A stretch of 64,000 nt of DNA from Liolophura sinensis (lineage: Eukaryota; Mollusca; Polyplacophora; Chitonida; Chitonidae): positions 35,325,551 through 35,389,550 of the forward strand of contig NC_088304.1 of NCBI RefSeq assembly GCF_032854445.1. The letters are read 5' to 3'. The position numbers and the translations under genes were made by a program. Below, piece after piece: positions 23,065 through 35,766 of the stretch; position 1 is the first letter of the stretch, and each line of letters begins with the position of its first letter. The notes below the pieces were generated by a model. It saw only the letters and a program-made list of their open reading frames with translations. It was not told the DNA's origin and searched no databases.

Positions 23065-23499
23065 TAAAATTTTGACAAGGCTTATCAAGCGGTCATTTGG
23101 AGACCCCGTTGATGGCCCTCTTGCTGAGATGTTCCACACGTTCTTGGTTGCAGGAGCTTTCAAGGCCTTGACCCTATACAAGGCACATTTGTTTTGATTT
23201 GTAGGCCCTAAGCTCGCGAAGACTTTGTTTTAGAATGTTTTAGAGCCGCACATATCGAGGATTATAGAAAAAGATACAGAGCTTGCGTTTTATCAATATC
23301 TAACCAATCAAATGGAACATTGTGTGACTGAAATACTAAATTATTGAGCAGATGACGTGCCTGTTCACCAGGATTCTTTACATTTGGAAATAACATGGCC
23401 GTGTAATAAAATGTATGCCAGAATTGCCATCATCATGGTGACAGTGACAAGAGCCGAATCTAGTTTACGATGATGTAAGCAAGGCTGACCACTTTGCAA

Positions 23500-23760
23500 T
23501 ATTACTTTTAACAACATTGACCAAATATGTTCCGGAGTGAAAGTTTGTAAACGTTCATGGGGAATTTAGCTTGTCTTAAAAACTTGGAACAAGCTGAGTG
23601 GCACACTGACTCCCTGTTTGAAGTCGCTAAGCGCCACGATAACAGGTTTGCTGGGTGACTGCAAGAAAAAAGATAATCTTTTTGTAATAAACGGGACCAA
23701 TCTTCCTTATTACACTGACCATGTAGCTGTGACTTTGCTTGTTCCATTTTCTAGACACTG
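23500..23760 (-). repeat. Inverted duplication, right arm, middle block
   Basis: On the minus strand, TTTTTTCTTGCAGTCACCCA followed by GCAAACCT aligns with 16480-16510. Further matches are weaker. TTTCTTGCAG on the minus strand would also serve as a 3' splice site, but no coding exon follows that I recognise. Confidence 0.45.
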
Positions 23761-23769
23761 TTTTCCTTT

Positions 23770-25515
23770 AATCATACGATGTACAGGTAAACCAGGAATA
23801 ACTGATTGCTTTTTTGTTTAGACAATGGTTATTAATAATACGATTACAATAGTTTCGAAAGGCAAAATATGTCTAGTTGAAACAACTAGCCCTTGAGCTA
23901 TGCCGCTGTATATAAATCACGTATATAATTGGAAACAATATGTCCCCACCAGTTATATGTGAATTTCTCTAACCTGAAAGTTCATTGACTTAAGTACGGC
24001 GTTAAAACCTAAACTACTTTTAAGTGATAAATTTTTAAGTACGATGTCATACACCACAATCACGTAAGTCAAGTCAAATGTAAATCAGCCCAGTCAAATG
24101 TATAATTTATCATGCGTCGACGATCGTAAAGGAGATGACGTGTATTAAAACGTGACAAACGTGAGTGGGCGTGTGACCAGCTTTCTCTATATAAGGTTGA
24201 TTGGTCTACTTCTGTCCACAACTGTGGTATATTTCCCATCTGTTCTGCGCACGTGGCTGTTCTGTTTGATGGATGACTCCCCGGTAAGCGTAATTTATCA
24301 GCTCCTGGCATGAGGCAAACTCTACAGTCATGAATAACACATGAGCACAGTTTTCTATAAAGCTTGCATAAGAAAACAAGAAGGAAATATTCGCTTAATT
24401 GCTCGGCAAACGTAGGTGAGATTTTCCATCTGAAACTATTTACATGTCCACTTGAACTAGCAGACATATAATCGATACAGAAAAAAGTCAGATTATAAAC
24501 TGTGAATCGAGTGTTCATTGAAAATGCCCAATACCGGCAACGCTTAACTAGATTTCAACACGCAATGCTGGGCATATATTGCATGTTTCTTTAACTACTT
24601 CATGGTGTTGTATGGAGTAACTGTGTCAATAAAACACCGTTATTTATGAATGGCGTCTGGAGCAATCCCTGACTGAGGCTCAGGCTAACAGCGCTGTATT
24701 ATGTTCATGGGTTATCTGGTGAGTGTGCCCAAATATGTCGATCTATGAACATAACAGGCGGACAATATGGTTTTAATCCACTGTAGCTAAGAGTTCGAAT
24801 CCCAAAGACGTAATTTACCGACAATTTAAGGGAAACATGATAATGATTCGTTCTACTTTGTTTTATTAATTCTCGCAATTTAACAAAACCTAAAACATGT
24901 GAAGGCACAAACTGGGCGGAAATAAGAAAGACATTCGATTAAGTAAACACAAGCACAATCATTCCACAAGGATTCGTCATCTTAAAGAATTGTAAAGATC
25001 GACGTGAACATTAATTACATTTATCGGCGCTGGAGGAATGGATGACGATATGAGATAATACATGGGCAATGGAGAGCATAACTGAAGTAGTGACTGACCG
25101 ATACAGTGGAAGATTTCATTCCTTATTGGATTTGTTTTAATGCTTAAGTGATTACTTGTCTGATGACTGGTACAAAAGTCCAGAATGTACCTCACTACCC
25201 AGCTGCACGCAGAACCAAAGACGTCAACATGGAGAGTAAGACTAGAACAGCGACGACAGTGTGATGGTGGACAAATGGTCACACGTATGTCATCGTTAAA
25301 TTTAGTAAGAGAACACCTTTCAATACCAGCAGGGCTGTATTTACACGTGAACCACGTGGTGCATCTTCGTTATCTTACGACATTTTTCGAGCATAACGTC
25401 GTTCCAGGAATGAAACTTCCGATTATTAATCCATCATGTGGCAAGAGCCCAATAGCAAACTTCTACAGTTTTTAGTCGGTTTGAATGAATTTCTCGAACA
25501 CTAATCAGTAAATGG
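23770..25515. other. No gene recognised
   Basis: The longest frame is 149 codons on the minus strand (24069-24518) and shows no domain, no low-complexity bias and no paralogue in the window. On the plus strand, a TATATAAGG at about 24187 could be a core promoter, but no exon is evident downstream. Confidence 0.45.
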
Positions 25516-25524
25516 TAAATTTAT

Positions 25525-25780
25525 TTGATTTATCTATTTGATTGGTGTTTCAGGCCGCACTCAAGAATATTTCACTTATACGACGACGGCCAGGATTATG
25601 GTGGGAGGAAACTGGGGGAAAACCCACGACCATCCGCAGGTTGTCGTCAGACCTACTTGTGCACGGCCAGAGAAGAAGCCAGTATGAGATGGACAACTCA
25701 CAGCGAACGCATTTGCGAAAGACTCCCGAGTCATTGCCCCGCGCCGGCATGCATATCCCCTGGCCCACGGAGGGCCCAGT
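25525..25780 (-). mobile_element. SINE-1, near full length
   Basis: From tail to head on the plus strand: GATTGGTGTTTCAGGCCGCA, TCAAGAATATTTCACTTATA, GACCATCCGCAGGTTG, GAGAAGAAGCCAGTATGAG, then the head region ending GGCCCACGGAGGGCCC. The long frames on both strands here are shadows of the SINE. Confidence 0.85.
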
Positions 25781-25929
25781 AAATTGTAAATCATGCAGTA
25801 TCAGTTGGCAAAGTTAGAGATCAGTGGTGATCTCGTTTTGATTCCCTTGGTGATGTACACCAGACACCCAAGATGATTACACTTCCCTCTTCCCCTCATT
25901 TGTCAGAGAAGCGTAGAGTTAACTGTTTT

Positions 25930-26300
25930 ATCACGTGATAGACTTATAACAGACATACATTGTCGTCATGTGACCCTGGATTATATTATGCCTTTACCGA
26001 GATAGAGTATGCCTGACAACTTCACTAGTTAGCGCTTGGTGTTTCGGTTTTGTTGATTGCTAATATGTAAACCGTTACAAGTGGTGGATCACAAATAATA
26101 TCATCTCCTGACTGAGTCACAGTCGGCTTGTCCGACCTTCTGATCCACGAGATATTAAAATATTAGCATCCAAAATGACAAATCTCGAGAAGTTTTTCTG
26201 ATGTCCCTTTATTAAATGAAACCTTACCAGTTGCCGAAAACCAGATGTAAAATGCAAATCCACCGGAAAGCTGGTATTTTTCTATAAAATAATTCCTCCC
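25930..26300 (-). repeat. Inverted duplication, right arm, outer block
   Basis: This is the partner of 14310-14660. It carries the same ordered anchors on the minus strand, including the identical 18-mer at 26227-26244. Confidence 0.75.
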
Positions 26301-26999
26301 TGGCTTCCCTGTTATAATCCAGTGCAAGTGCAGTAGTTCAGATCCCTCGTGTTCAGTAATGTTTTTGTAATATGAGGTTAAATTTACGGGGAAAATGTCA
26401 AATCTCGCTCCTCATCAATCTTCTGGAAGACTTATCTTAATAACATCTTCTGAGAGAGGATCACAGCTGTGCTTAATCTCAGAATATCGATTTGTGACTT
26501 TGTGTAATACAATCGTGGCAGTGAAAAGAAAAAATCAGTTCTCGTTCGAGGCGATATTAAAACAATTTTACAACGCTCCTGATTCACATTCTAATCAGCA
26601 AATGACTGACTAGGATATCCACTAGATGCGTGAACTTTAAACTAAAAAAGTATTAGCAAAACGTTTTAAAGGTGTTTTTGTTTCTGTAGCGGTCCACTGA
26701 AAAGACATTTTGATAATCATGTTGAGTTAAACAATGGCCCATAACTGCATATTCACCGCGCTCATCAGCAAAAATTTGCTATGGCTTCCTGTTACCAGAT
26801 GATGTGTTACTTATAAACATGGTGTGATTTTCAGCGTTCCTTTAGCAAAACCTGAAGTACCATCCGGCTTAACAGCGTAGATATGCCCATGGGAATTAAC
26901 TGTACTTGATCTGTGACCGTTACAAAGCAAACCATACCTAACTTCTAAGGGTACTCAATGACCCATTTCCATTTAGGGGGCACAAGACCCCGGAATGCG

Positions 27000-27605
27000 G
27001 TCACTGTGAGTTCAAATCTATCTCACTCTGGCTTCCTCTCCGCCGTACGTGGGAAGGTTTGCCAGTAGCCTTCGGATAGTCGTGGGTTTCACCAGGCTCT
27101 GTCCGTTTTTAACCCACCATAATGCTGGCCGTCGTCGTAGAAGTGAGTGAGTGAGTGAGTGCTTGGGGTTTAACGTCGTACTCAACAATTTTTCAGTCAT
27201 ATGACGACGAAGGAATCATTAGGGTGCATGCACGTGTAATGTGCCTCCTTGTTGCAGGACGGATTTCCACCGCTCTTTTATTTAGTGCTGCATCACTGAG
27301 ACGACTTACCGAAGGCAAGTAAGCCGCCCCGCCGGCTTATACTGATACGGATCAACCGTATACTGATACTGATACGGGTCAACCAGTCGTTGCACTATCC
27401 CCTTCATGCTGAACGCCAAGCGAGGAAGTTACAACTTCCTCTTTTAAAGTCTTAGGTGTGACTCGACCAAGGATTGATCCTGGATCTACCGGTCCCGAAG
27501 CGGACGCTCTACCAACTATGCTATCCGGGCCGGTCGCCGGTCGCCGGTCGCGTCGTAGAAGTAAAATATCCTTGAGTGCGGCATAGAACACCAATCAAGT
27601 GAATA
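27000..27605 (+). mobile_element. SINE-1 split by a younger SINE-2
   Basis: SINE-1 runs from the B-box region (TGTGAGTTCAAATCTATC, from about 27005) to GGCCGTCGTCGTAGAAGT. It resumes at 27551 with CGTCGTAGAAGTAAAATATC and ends in the (AATA)n tail. The interruption at 27145-27550 is a different SINE. Confidence 0.88.
27145..27550 (-). mobile_element. SINE-2 inserted in SINE-1, with 12-bp target-site duplication
   Basis: CGTCGTAGAAGT flanks the element at 27133-27144 and 27551-27562. On the minus strand the head carries TAGCATAGTTGGTAGAGCG (A-box-like) and a weaker B box (GGATCAATCC). The element ends in a (CACT)n tail, seen as GAGTGAGTGAGTGAG on the plus strand at 27145-27160. The GGTCGCC triplication at 27533-27550 is at its 5' edge. 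About 406 bp. Confidence 0.88.
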
Positions 27606-29195
27606 AAAAATAAATAAATAAATAAACAAATGAATAAATAAATTAATCTAACCAGAACGTACATTGTAATATGATTAGAACATATGAGGTCAATGTGTAT
27701 TTGTCACACTGCTAAAAGGTGAGAGATCAATGACGAAGTTCTTTTTTATTTGGCTTTGTGCTCATCGGAGAAAGAATGTTATCAAAGTCCGTCCCACTGT
27801 CGATTGTCAAAAACATCCATGTCCATTAATAGCTTCTACTCATTTATCGGTTCTACATATACACACGAAAACATTACTGAAAACTACTAAGTCAGTCTAA
27901 TTGAGCTCTTTGGTCTCTTAATCAGTCAGTCGTATATTGATTTATTGACTGTCTGATTATGTTAAGCCATTATTAATTGATCCGTTAATTGGTAGATTTA
28001 CAGCAAGAATACTTATGGCTTATTGAACATGGTGAAAGAAACTAGAAGAGTTCAGTCGATTATCGACTAAAGTGAACATAAAGTCAGCCACTAAAGCTGA
28101 ATTCATTAATGAAGTACTATTCCAAAAATGTTCTAAATATATTTAAAAATTCTACAACGCTTATCAACAAAGTAAATAGCAAACAATCGTCGGTACCTAG
28201 CCAGTCATTTGGTGATGCCATTTTACCATGTTATAGCTGTCTACAGTGACACCTGAAAAACTAGGGGCTTTCCCATTCCATCGATGTTAAACAATGTGAC
28301 AATGAGAAGTTACAAACAAAAACGCCTGATACCCAACCAAAGAGTATTAGCTCTGTCCGTGTTTAACGGGCCGACGTTTCTATTAACTTCGCTCTCGGTC
28401 AGGGCGATGCACCTGGACACAAGCGTCGTATTTTGGCGATCCTGCTCATCTGCGTCCTTTATGGGGATAAGCATTTGGCCTACAGTTGATTGTACCTACT
28501 TCAGGCAATTTACCAAACATAGCAGGACCCTCCGATTGATAACAGATTCTTTCATTCAGATTTTGGGAAGATATTTTCGTAATAAATCTGGCTTTGCTAA
28601 GGAAAGATAATGCAAAGTCAATATTTTTCTTCATGCAATGATTCTCCCGAGGAGGTTTTCTTGCCAGCTCACCCTGACAAGTTACTGCAGTATCCTGGCC
28701 AACGTGTTACGCATTGTGACACGGACAGCCGTTCTCAGTTCCGTGCTAATAAATGTGTGGTCCAAAGCGCATCAGTTTAACACTTAAACTAACCACAAAA
28801 TCTAATGTATTACATCGATATCTGTCAATCCACTATAAGAAACGACACCGACAACCGAGAGCTAATAGGTTTTTGAAGTGAGACGCTTTCAGCCCTGGTG
28901 ATCGGCCAAGTCCATCAGGGCTTCAACAACACGGCTACTCGCAGTGAACTGTCCGTTAGTGCCATAGCCCCAGTAAAGAACTTCATCTTCTCGGCTTTCA
29001 GAAGTTTATAGATTTTTTTTTACATATTTATATGTGATAACTGTATCCTATATAATATTTTCAATGTATATATAGTGGCAGACTTTAACTTTAAGCACGT
29101 CCAGACGTCTTAAGACACCAGGGTGTGGTTTGGTGCGTAAAAGCAAACTTTTAACCCGGCGATATAGTCTGTGAAGTGCCCTCTTAAACTACCTG
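27606..29195. other. No gene recognised
   Basis: This is AT-rich DNA without a recognisable frame. The 108-codon frame at 28284-28610 has no motif. Confidence 0.5.
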
Positions 29196-29199
29196 ACGT

Positions 29200-29445
29200 C
29201 TTCGGTTACCACTGTGTGAACTTTCCCTTGTTTTCTCTGGGTGTACCTCTCTCTCCATTCACCTTGCACCTCTCGCTCTAATTCCATACATCACCCGTTC
29301 TGTACACCCCATTAAGTCCCGGTCACGTGATATTATAAATCACGTACAGGTCAAGTCTTTGCGGGGTTGTGGGCAACATTATTTACCAACCACAGAAAAT
29401 CATGTGTCACCTCTGCGACTAGATGACCTATAATGACAAAGAGAG
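29200..29445 (+). repeat. Inverted repeat partner of 34020-34165
   Basis: CTAATTCCAT, TTAAGTCCCGG, CACGTGATATTATAAATCAC, ACAGGTCAAGTCT and CAACATTATTTACCAACCAC recur in the same order on the minus strand at 34165-33965. The block includes the palindromic CACGTGAT...ATCACGT. Confidence 0.7.
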
Positions 29446-29904
29446 CGACATTTACACACACAGCAGCTAAGGTAAAGATTTATGGACCACGAAAACAAAG
29501 CCATGCGTTCCAAGGGGAAGATAATTGTACAATACCAAAGCCAAAAATGGCTGGATATCATACCATCAAAGTGAGGTATCGATTTTGCCCAAGCATATTT
29601 ACGCATTCACTTAGGATGCGATTTAATTTGCAATATGAAGAAGAACCCTTAGTGTTGTGCTAGATTTTGTACAAAGTATATTCGGAAAGTAGTAATCTGT
29701 AGATTTACAATTTAATGTTTGATAATAAAAATGCCGAAAATGTCCAGACACTGATCAACGGGGTAAAATAAGAAAACATGTAGACAAAAGCAAATTGTAT
29801 TGGTGTTAAACGTTATTTAAGAAAGTGAGCCAACTCTTTAAGGGTGTTGACTGATGTCTCTTTCTTTCTCATTATAAGCTCATGTATTAAAGACGTTATA
29901 TTTC

Positions 29905-30095
29905 TCGGAAATGCCCTAAAGAATATTTCAGTTATGGTGGAAGAAAAGCAGACAGAGCCACGGGGGAAACCTATGAAGAGCCGCAGATTATTTGCAGACC
30001 TTCCCTTGAACGACCAGAGAGGAAGCCAGAATGAGCTGGGCAAGCGCATTGATGTGAGGCCACGGTGTCATTATTGGGAATTTGCGCACTAACTG
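29905..30095 (-). mobile_element. SINE-1, diverged copy
   Basis: AAGAATATTTCAGTTATGGT joins directly to GGAAGAAAAGCAGACAGAGC, so an internal piece is missing. GGGGGAAACC, GCAGATTATTTGCAGACC and GAGAGGAAGCCAGAATGAGC then follow the consensus order. Confidence 0.75.
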
Positions 30096-30940
30096 CTTTG
30101 CCTCAGTGTCCCCTCACTCTGTTATTTTACAGAAATTTAACCAATCAGAAATGGACCAAATGATGATTTGTGAATGTCAGGTGAGAGGACTACCTAAATG
30201 CAGGGTTGTGTAATTAGTGAAGACAAATACGACTTCGTTAAATGTTATCCAACACATCCATCGTTCTCAGCTGATTAAAAATGATTATATCTTTTTAAAC
30301 CATGCATGACGGATGCCTTAAATAGAGCCCTTAAGATTCAACATTTCTCTTAAATGCAAGAAAGCAATAATGACGAAAAAAGTTTGCATCTTTATGCTCG
30401 TGATAAAGATTTGTAATCTAGTATTTGTGACAGGAAATTGGGATAATATAGATTGTTAATTTTCATTTCATAATAATGTTCATTATTCCTACGTTGGTCT
30501 AATTGTTACGGGCTCTTTTTAACAACTATTACACACAGATAAATTAATAAATTATGTGTGTTTGTTTAATGGAAGTTATTTGCATGTACATAATTTTTAA
30601 CGTAACTCTTAGTGAGTTCTAATACAGCTCGATTAAATTTCAAGTTATAAATAGGATAAAAAGCAGAAATATATTTTTACTTATAACTAATTGTTGTTGC
30701 TATTATTTTAAATAAATTTTTTGTAACATATCGAAAACATATCGACGAAGAGTCCATTTTGTTGCAACGACTTATCGTATGAGACTGGTCGAAAGAAGAT
30801 TGGACATATTCTTTTGTTAGAAATTGATTTACAATTGTACAACCCAGAATTCTGTAACTGTGAACGATGATTACGCAGATCAGACAACATATCAGAGAAC
30901 TTCAAGAGCAGTGAAGTCTAAATCTGGGTCCTAACAAATG

Positions 30941-31240
30941 AATGTATGTATGTATGTATTTTTTACGTCGTATTTAGCAATTTTTCAGTCTAACGGCGAC
31001 AAGGGATCATTAGGTGTTTACACATACACTGTGGTCTTCTTGTGGCAGGGCGAGTCAGTGCTGACGAAGTGCTGCCGCCACTGAAGTACCCCCATACTGA
31101 AGACACGAGATCTTAGACACCACCAAATCACATTATACTGACACCGGGCCAACCAGTTTAACCTCTCAGAACTGATAGAAACGTCTTTGCCCCTTTGAGG
31201 CTGACACTCTAACCATTAGGTCATGGAAGCAGTACCCCAC
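30941..31240 (-). mobile_element. SINE family 3 with (ATGT)n tail
   Basis: On the minus strand the head contains TGACCTAATGGTTAGAGTG, a good Pol III A box. The body shares GGTTGGCC..GGTGTCAGTATAA with the copy at 6215-6440. The 3' part (CAATTTTTCAGTCTAACGGC on the plus strand) is shared with SINE-2, and the tail is a short ATGT repeat at 30941-30958. Confidence 0.72.
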
Positions 31241-31639
31241 AAATTCCTTGTATAATAAAATAGGGCTATCATTTTGTTTTCTGTTTGAATCACGTTACAT
31301 TTTGATCTGTGTTATATTTCTGGTAGTGTGAAATTCCTTTATTTCACTGGGTTCAAAAATATTCACACCGTGTGCTCATTGTCAGCTACATGTACCAATA
31401 TTAAGCTTAATGATGTGCAGAGCGATATACTGCTCAAAGTACCTTTTTTTAAAAGTGAAATGACATAATCGAAATAAACAGGACAGAAAAAGTTTAGAGG
31501 ATATGAAGCGGAAAATGCAGTTATTTTCACCTTCACGCAACCTAGCTTTCTTCTGAAGTAAATCTCATTTACCTCATCCGTGTAAGCTTGGCTAAGCATT
31601 TTTATCAGCCAGCTTTTTTATCAGCAAATATATGCAGTA

Positions 31640-32390
31640 TATATAGTTTTCCCTGATCTGCTCTCGGTCCCCCCCACCCTCCCTTCCATATGGAACTACT
31701 GAATTTGTAGGTGACTGAGGCGGACAGAACAAATATTTGATGTCCAAGTTGAGCTGTTTATTTTGTTAAAACTGTCAATATTTCAATCTTGTGCTGACTG
31801 AGAAATTGCCCCGATTATCCCTGGGAAGTTGATTAGAGGGAAAATGTCGATTTCTGGGTAAACACGCTGATGGGCTGCGCTGATTGGAGACGTCACTAGA
31901 GGGCGTTTTAGGGGCATGCATGACAGAGATAGGACAACATGTCAGTTGTACGCAAACAGTATCAGTATCTGATGCTATTGCAACAGTCTATGGCTTGATG
32001 CATAAACAAATCTGGAACACTATTAGTTCGGACATGTGGCCAGATATCGTTAAGAGATGACCGTTTCGAGTACGCTTAATTGTTTTCTGCAATTGTCTTG
32101 ATCTCTTTCTTTTTCGGCCTCCAAAGCTAGCATTCATTACTAACACAGTTTTGTTGGGCAGTGTCTTTTCAGACTCTGGAAACATTACCAATGTGACGGT
32201 AAGCCATAATCATTTTTTCTTTTTTTTTTCGGTCTTTCAGAAAACAGGGTAAAACGCTTTTCAGCAGAGTATATACTGGAGTGATTCAGTCAAAAAAATC
32301 AATCAATCCTTTATACAAACCAATCCTGCTTCACCGGACGCTCTAAAGTGATCCCACTTCGCCAAGCTAAGGACAAATATTACTGCTGAC
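31640..32390 (+). repeat. Promoter-like module, copy B of three
   Basis: It is homologous to 20228-20850 along its length. The central block at 31848-31905 holds GATTTCTGGGTAAACACG, TGATGGGCTGCGCTGATTGG and AGACGTCACTAGAGGGCG. Further on, GGTAAAACGCTTTTCAG and AAGTGATCCCACTTCGCC match copy A. It lies about 5.95 kb from copy C. Confidence 0.65.
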
Positions 32391-33097
32391 AAGATTAAGT
32401 CACTATTCTAATTTCCGAGTGAAGGAGCCAAGATGGCAGACAGAGTGGAGGACTGTATCTACAGCAGCAATCTCCAATGTGCTGAGGTAGCATCGATCTA
32501 ACAGTAATTGCCTTAGAGTCTTGTCCCCTCAGGACCCCGCGGGTTAGAGTGTGTTTCATATAATCCAATCCCCTGAGGTAACCGACTGATGGTAAGGTTA
32601 CGACGACGATTCGGCGAAGTCTGTATGACATGAATAGAGTCTGAGGGAACCCACTGAAGTTATTCGTCTGTAAGGGGTCAGCACATGTGGTCATTTAGCC
32701 AGCAGATAAGGCCTTGTCCTCACACTGACTATTGACCCCTAGAGTTCGGGTAACCAGGCTACGTGGGAACCCTTATTATAGCACTAATTCCTCATTTCTT
32801 GTGATATATAGAACCTGAAAAAAGATGGTCTAATTATGTTCAGTTGCATTTCTGTTAGATTCCCGTTTTTAATGTTATCACAATGACCAAACTCCACGCT
32901 CTGTAGTACTTGGTGGCATCTTTTAACGTGGAACAAAAGTTTTGCTAAAGTGCGGCAGAAACATTCAAAAATTTTCAGATTTCAATTCAAAGAAATGAAA
33001 ATCAAGGGAACAGCAATTCAAGCGCTAAAGTGTTAATTTAATTACTTTCATTTAACCGTTTAACTCATTTACATGGCGACGAGGGAGTCATTACTGG
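32391..33097. other. No gene recognised
   Basis: No motif-bearing frame. The 99-codon minus frame at 32395-32694 is not recognisable. Confidence 0.45.
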
Positions 33098-33148
33098 TTT
33101 GTATAAGTGAAATATTCTTGAGTAGGGCTTAAAACACCAATCAAAAAA
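33098..33148 (+). mobile_element. SINE-1 3'-end fragment
   Basis: GTATAAGTGAAATATTCTTG followed by AGTAGGGCTTAAAACACCAA is the tail only. Confidence 0.7.
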
Positions 33149-33237
33149 AATCAATTGTATTCTAACCTTAAATGGTATCTGTAATCACATATTTGGCTGC
33201 GCACCATCAGCAATTGTTTGGCACATACATGGAACAA

Positions 33238-33340
33238 TTTGCCGTCCGAATAAATGTACAATGTTTATTTTAATATGAAACATTTGTTTGATAATGTATT
33301 TAATAGACCTTCTCAACATGGTAACTTTTTAAATATGTTT
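33238..33340 (+). repeat. Direct repeat partner of 39205-39300
   Basis: ACAATGTTTATTTTAATATG followed by AAACATTTG is identical in both places, and a diverged match continues to ATGGTAACT/TTGGTAACT. The offset (5.97 kb) equals that between modules B and C, so both belong to one duplicated tract. Confidence 0.7.
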
Positions 33341-33779
33341 GCCTCAACTATATTTTTCTTCAACTTTCCTCATCTATAAGTTTATACAGAAACTCCGTAC
33401 TAAAGTTAATGAAAATATGGCTGCAGCAGATATTATATTTGCTGCATTGGAAAGGGTATTCAGCTGCTGACTACCACGTAGAGATGGCTTGAGGTCTCCG
33501 TCCGCTTACCTCCCATTTCGCTGTTTATCAATATTCGTGTAAATTAAGTCTAATTTCGCTTAACCAGGGACTAGAGTGTATATTCACCGTGATGAATTAT
33601 ATCGCCATTTTGGATATATGAACATTTTTAATCAAACGACAACTGAGATACACATTTTGTTATCGACAACTGATATTCTAGCATGGTACACGATTTGAAT
33701 ATTGATTTTACTCAGTCGTCTAGAACATACCTTGCGTCTTTCCAACATCACTGAAAATTGTTGACTGCTTCCCTTTCCA

Positions 33780-34165
33780 TGATTCCGCACTATTTTCGTA
33801 CTTTATATACTTTCTTAGTCTTTTGGTGGTTTGTGTTTTATATAGTTTTGGGAATTGGCCTTGCAATTATTGACCTGGAACAACGTCCTTAATGGTTTGC
33901 GACTGGTATACGAATGTCTGTTTCGACGCATAGATTACTTGGTTTAGTTTCGCAGAATTACAGTTCATCCTGTAAGCACATGACCCTCTGCAGTTAGTAA
34001 TTAATATTGCTCAAGATCCAGCTAAGACTTGACCTGTGCACAATCACCACGTGACAACCAGCACGTGATTTATGATATCACGTGTCCGGGACTAAATGGA
34101 ACATACCATGGAATTAGCGCTCGGGTGGTAAAGTGAATGGAATGAGGTACCCCAGGAGAAAACAA
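33780..34165. repeat. Diverged duplicate blocks
   Basis: 33830-33960 resembles 16515-16650 in direct orientation (TAGTTTTGGGAATTGGCCTT, GCGACTGGTATAC, TGTTTCGACGCA). 33965-34165 is the reverse partner of 29200-29445. Both matches are clear over 60-150 bp but diverged. Confidence 0.55.
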
Positions 34166-35766
34166 ACCCAACGTCATACACTGGTAATCAGAGACGATTG
34201 GTAATTTATGACAGCCGATCGCAAAATATATGCAAGATCAAACGTGTGGCAAATATCGGATTGGCCGATGCTTAAATCAAGGTTTCAGAAGATTGGAATA
34301 AGCAAAAAATACAAAACTTCACCGTATTTGACCATAAACGCGAAATGTTTTGGAGAATTGGAAAAAGAAAAAATTAAAACTGGCAAATGTATATATTTAT
34401 GTCACAAGGTTGATCGACATAACTGGCGATCTCACAGAAGCAAGGGGTCTTCAAAATGAAAGTCTGTAACGGGACCTAAGAAAACCGCCACCATTCAGGA
34501 GCAATGTTAACTCTTTGTGTTGAAAGAAAAACTGGAAAACAAAACACTACAATTTGTTTTTAGAGTGAAGCTGAATCACCACATTCCACTACGATTCCGC
34601 CTCTGATACATTTTATCATTATTCGTTTTGAAGATTATCAACATTGTGCCACCATTAGACGGATGTGTAACGTCAGTTTGGATGGGTTTGGTAGATTATG
34701 AACGTATCCGCCCGTTAGACGATCGACCGGTCAGGCACGTGTCATTTCCAAAGTCGATGTCATTATTTTAATAACAAGAGCATAACAGAACGAGAGGGTA
34801 TCGAAAGGCAACTGTTTTCTATGTTGATGAGAGATATTTAATTATATACGTGTCATTAAAATAGACTTGAGTGGGCAAAAATATATGGAATCCAGTGACC
34901 AAGAGCAATGTCACTATAACAGAGTTACATTTAAGGTTCAAGATCTGAATTCCAAAATATGTTATCTTTTACACTATGACAACAAAAGCTTGGATAAAGA
35001 CTCTTTCGGGCCTCAGTAAAGAACATTCGTATACGTACAAGCAGAAGTCCATTACCTAGAAGTATGCAACTCCCCTTTAGCTATTCTCCACGGCACTTTA
35101 AACTTTTCTTCCTTTTTCAACACATTATGTGACGTATCTGCCCAGCCATGTATTTTTTTCTCTCTTGCGCAGCTAACGTTTGAGAAACGGCTGATGCTTG
35201 GTGAGATCCGAAAGCGATTGTGTTGAAATAGACAACAGAGACTTTTGTAAAAGGACAACAATGTCTTTGCAGGTAATTGTTTTATATAAAAACATTCAGT
35301 GTGTTTATAACTGCATACCAACAATGATTAAATACCAGAGTTTCGGTTACAATGTGTGGCCAGAACATTTCCACCCTGGAGGCTGGCATATTTCTCGACA
35401 AGGTGGGGCGAGGTTCTACAAATGACGTAACATGTGTACTGTGGAGACTAGCTATAGGGGAGTTGCATACTTCTAGGTAATGTACTTTTGGTACTACCTA
35501 ATACTTGTATTTCAAGGTATCATTTACTATTGTGATAACTAAGACAACATGTTCTTCATAAATTGTTATTTTATACACAATTTGGGTTAGTTTGGGGACA
35601 GCACAATTCAAGCAGTTGTATCCAAAAAATAAAGCACAATTCAATAATGTTCGCTAATAGTCACGTCGACACGTAGATAGGCTCGAGATCTCGACTGGAC
35701 AGTCAAAGACTGACGCGTGATTTAACGCCACCCTGGCACAAACGTCAACATCTAGTTCTACCTGTG

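Noticed and set aside
24069-24518. 149-codon minus-strand frame
   Set aside because: It has no domain, no repeat partner and no codon-bias signal I can judge; a chance frame of this length is plausible in 64 kb.
25542-25817. Frames of 72-91 codons on both strands
   Set aside because: They are shadows of a SINE-1 copy; equivalent frames appear at other SINE copies.
27460-27550. Possible independent tRNA gene (TAGCATAGTTGGTAGAGCG on the minus strand)
   Set aside because: The arms do not close as a cloverleaf and the sequence is the head of SINE-2.
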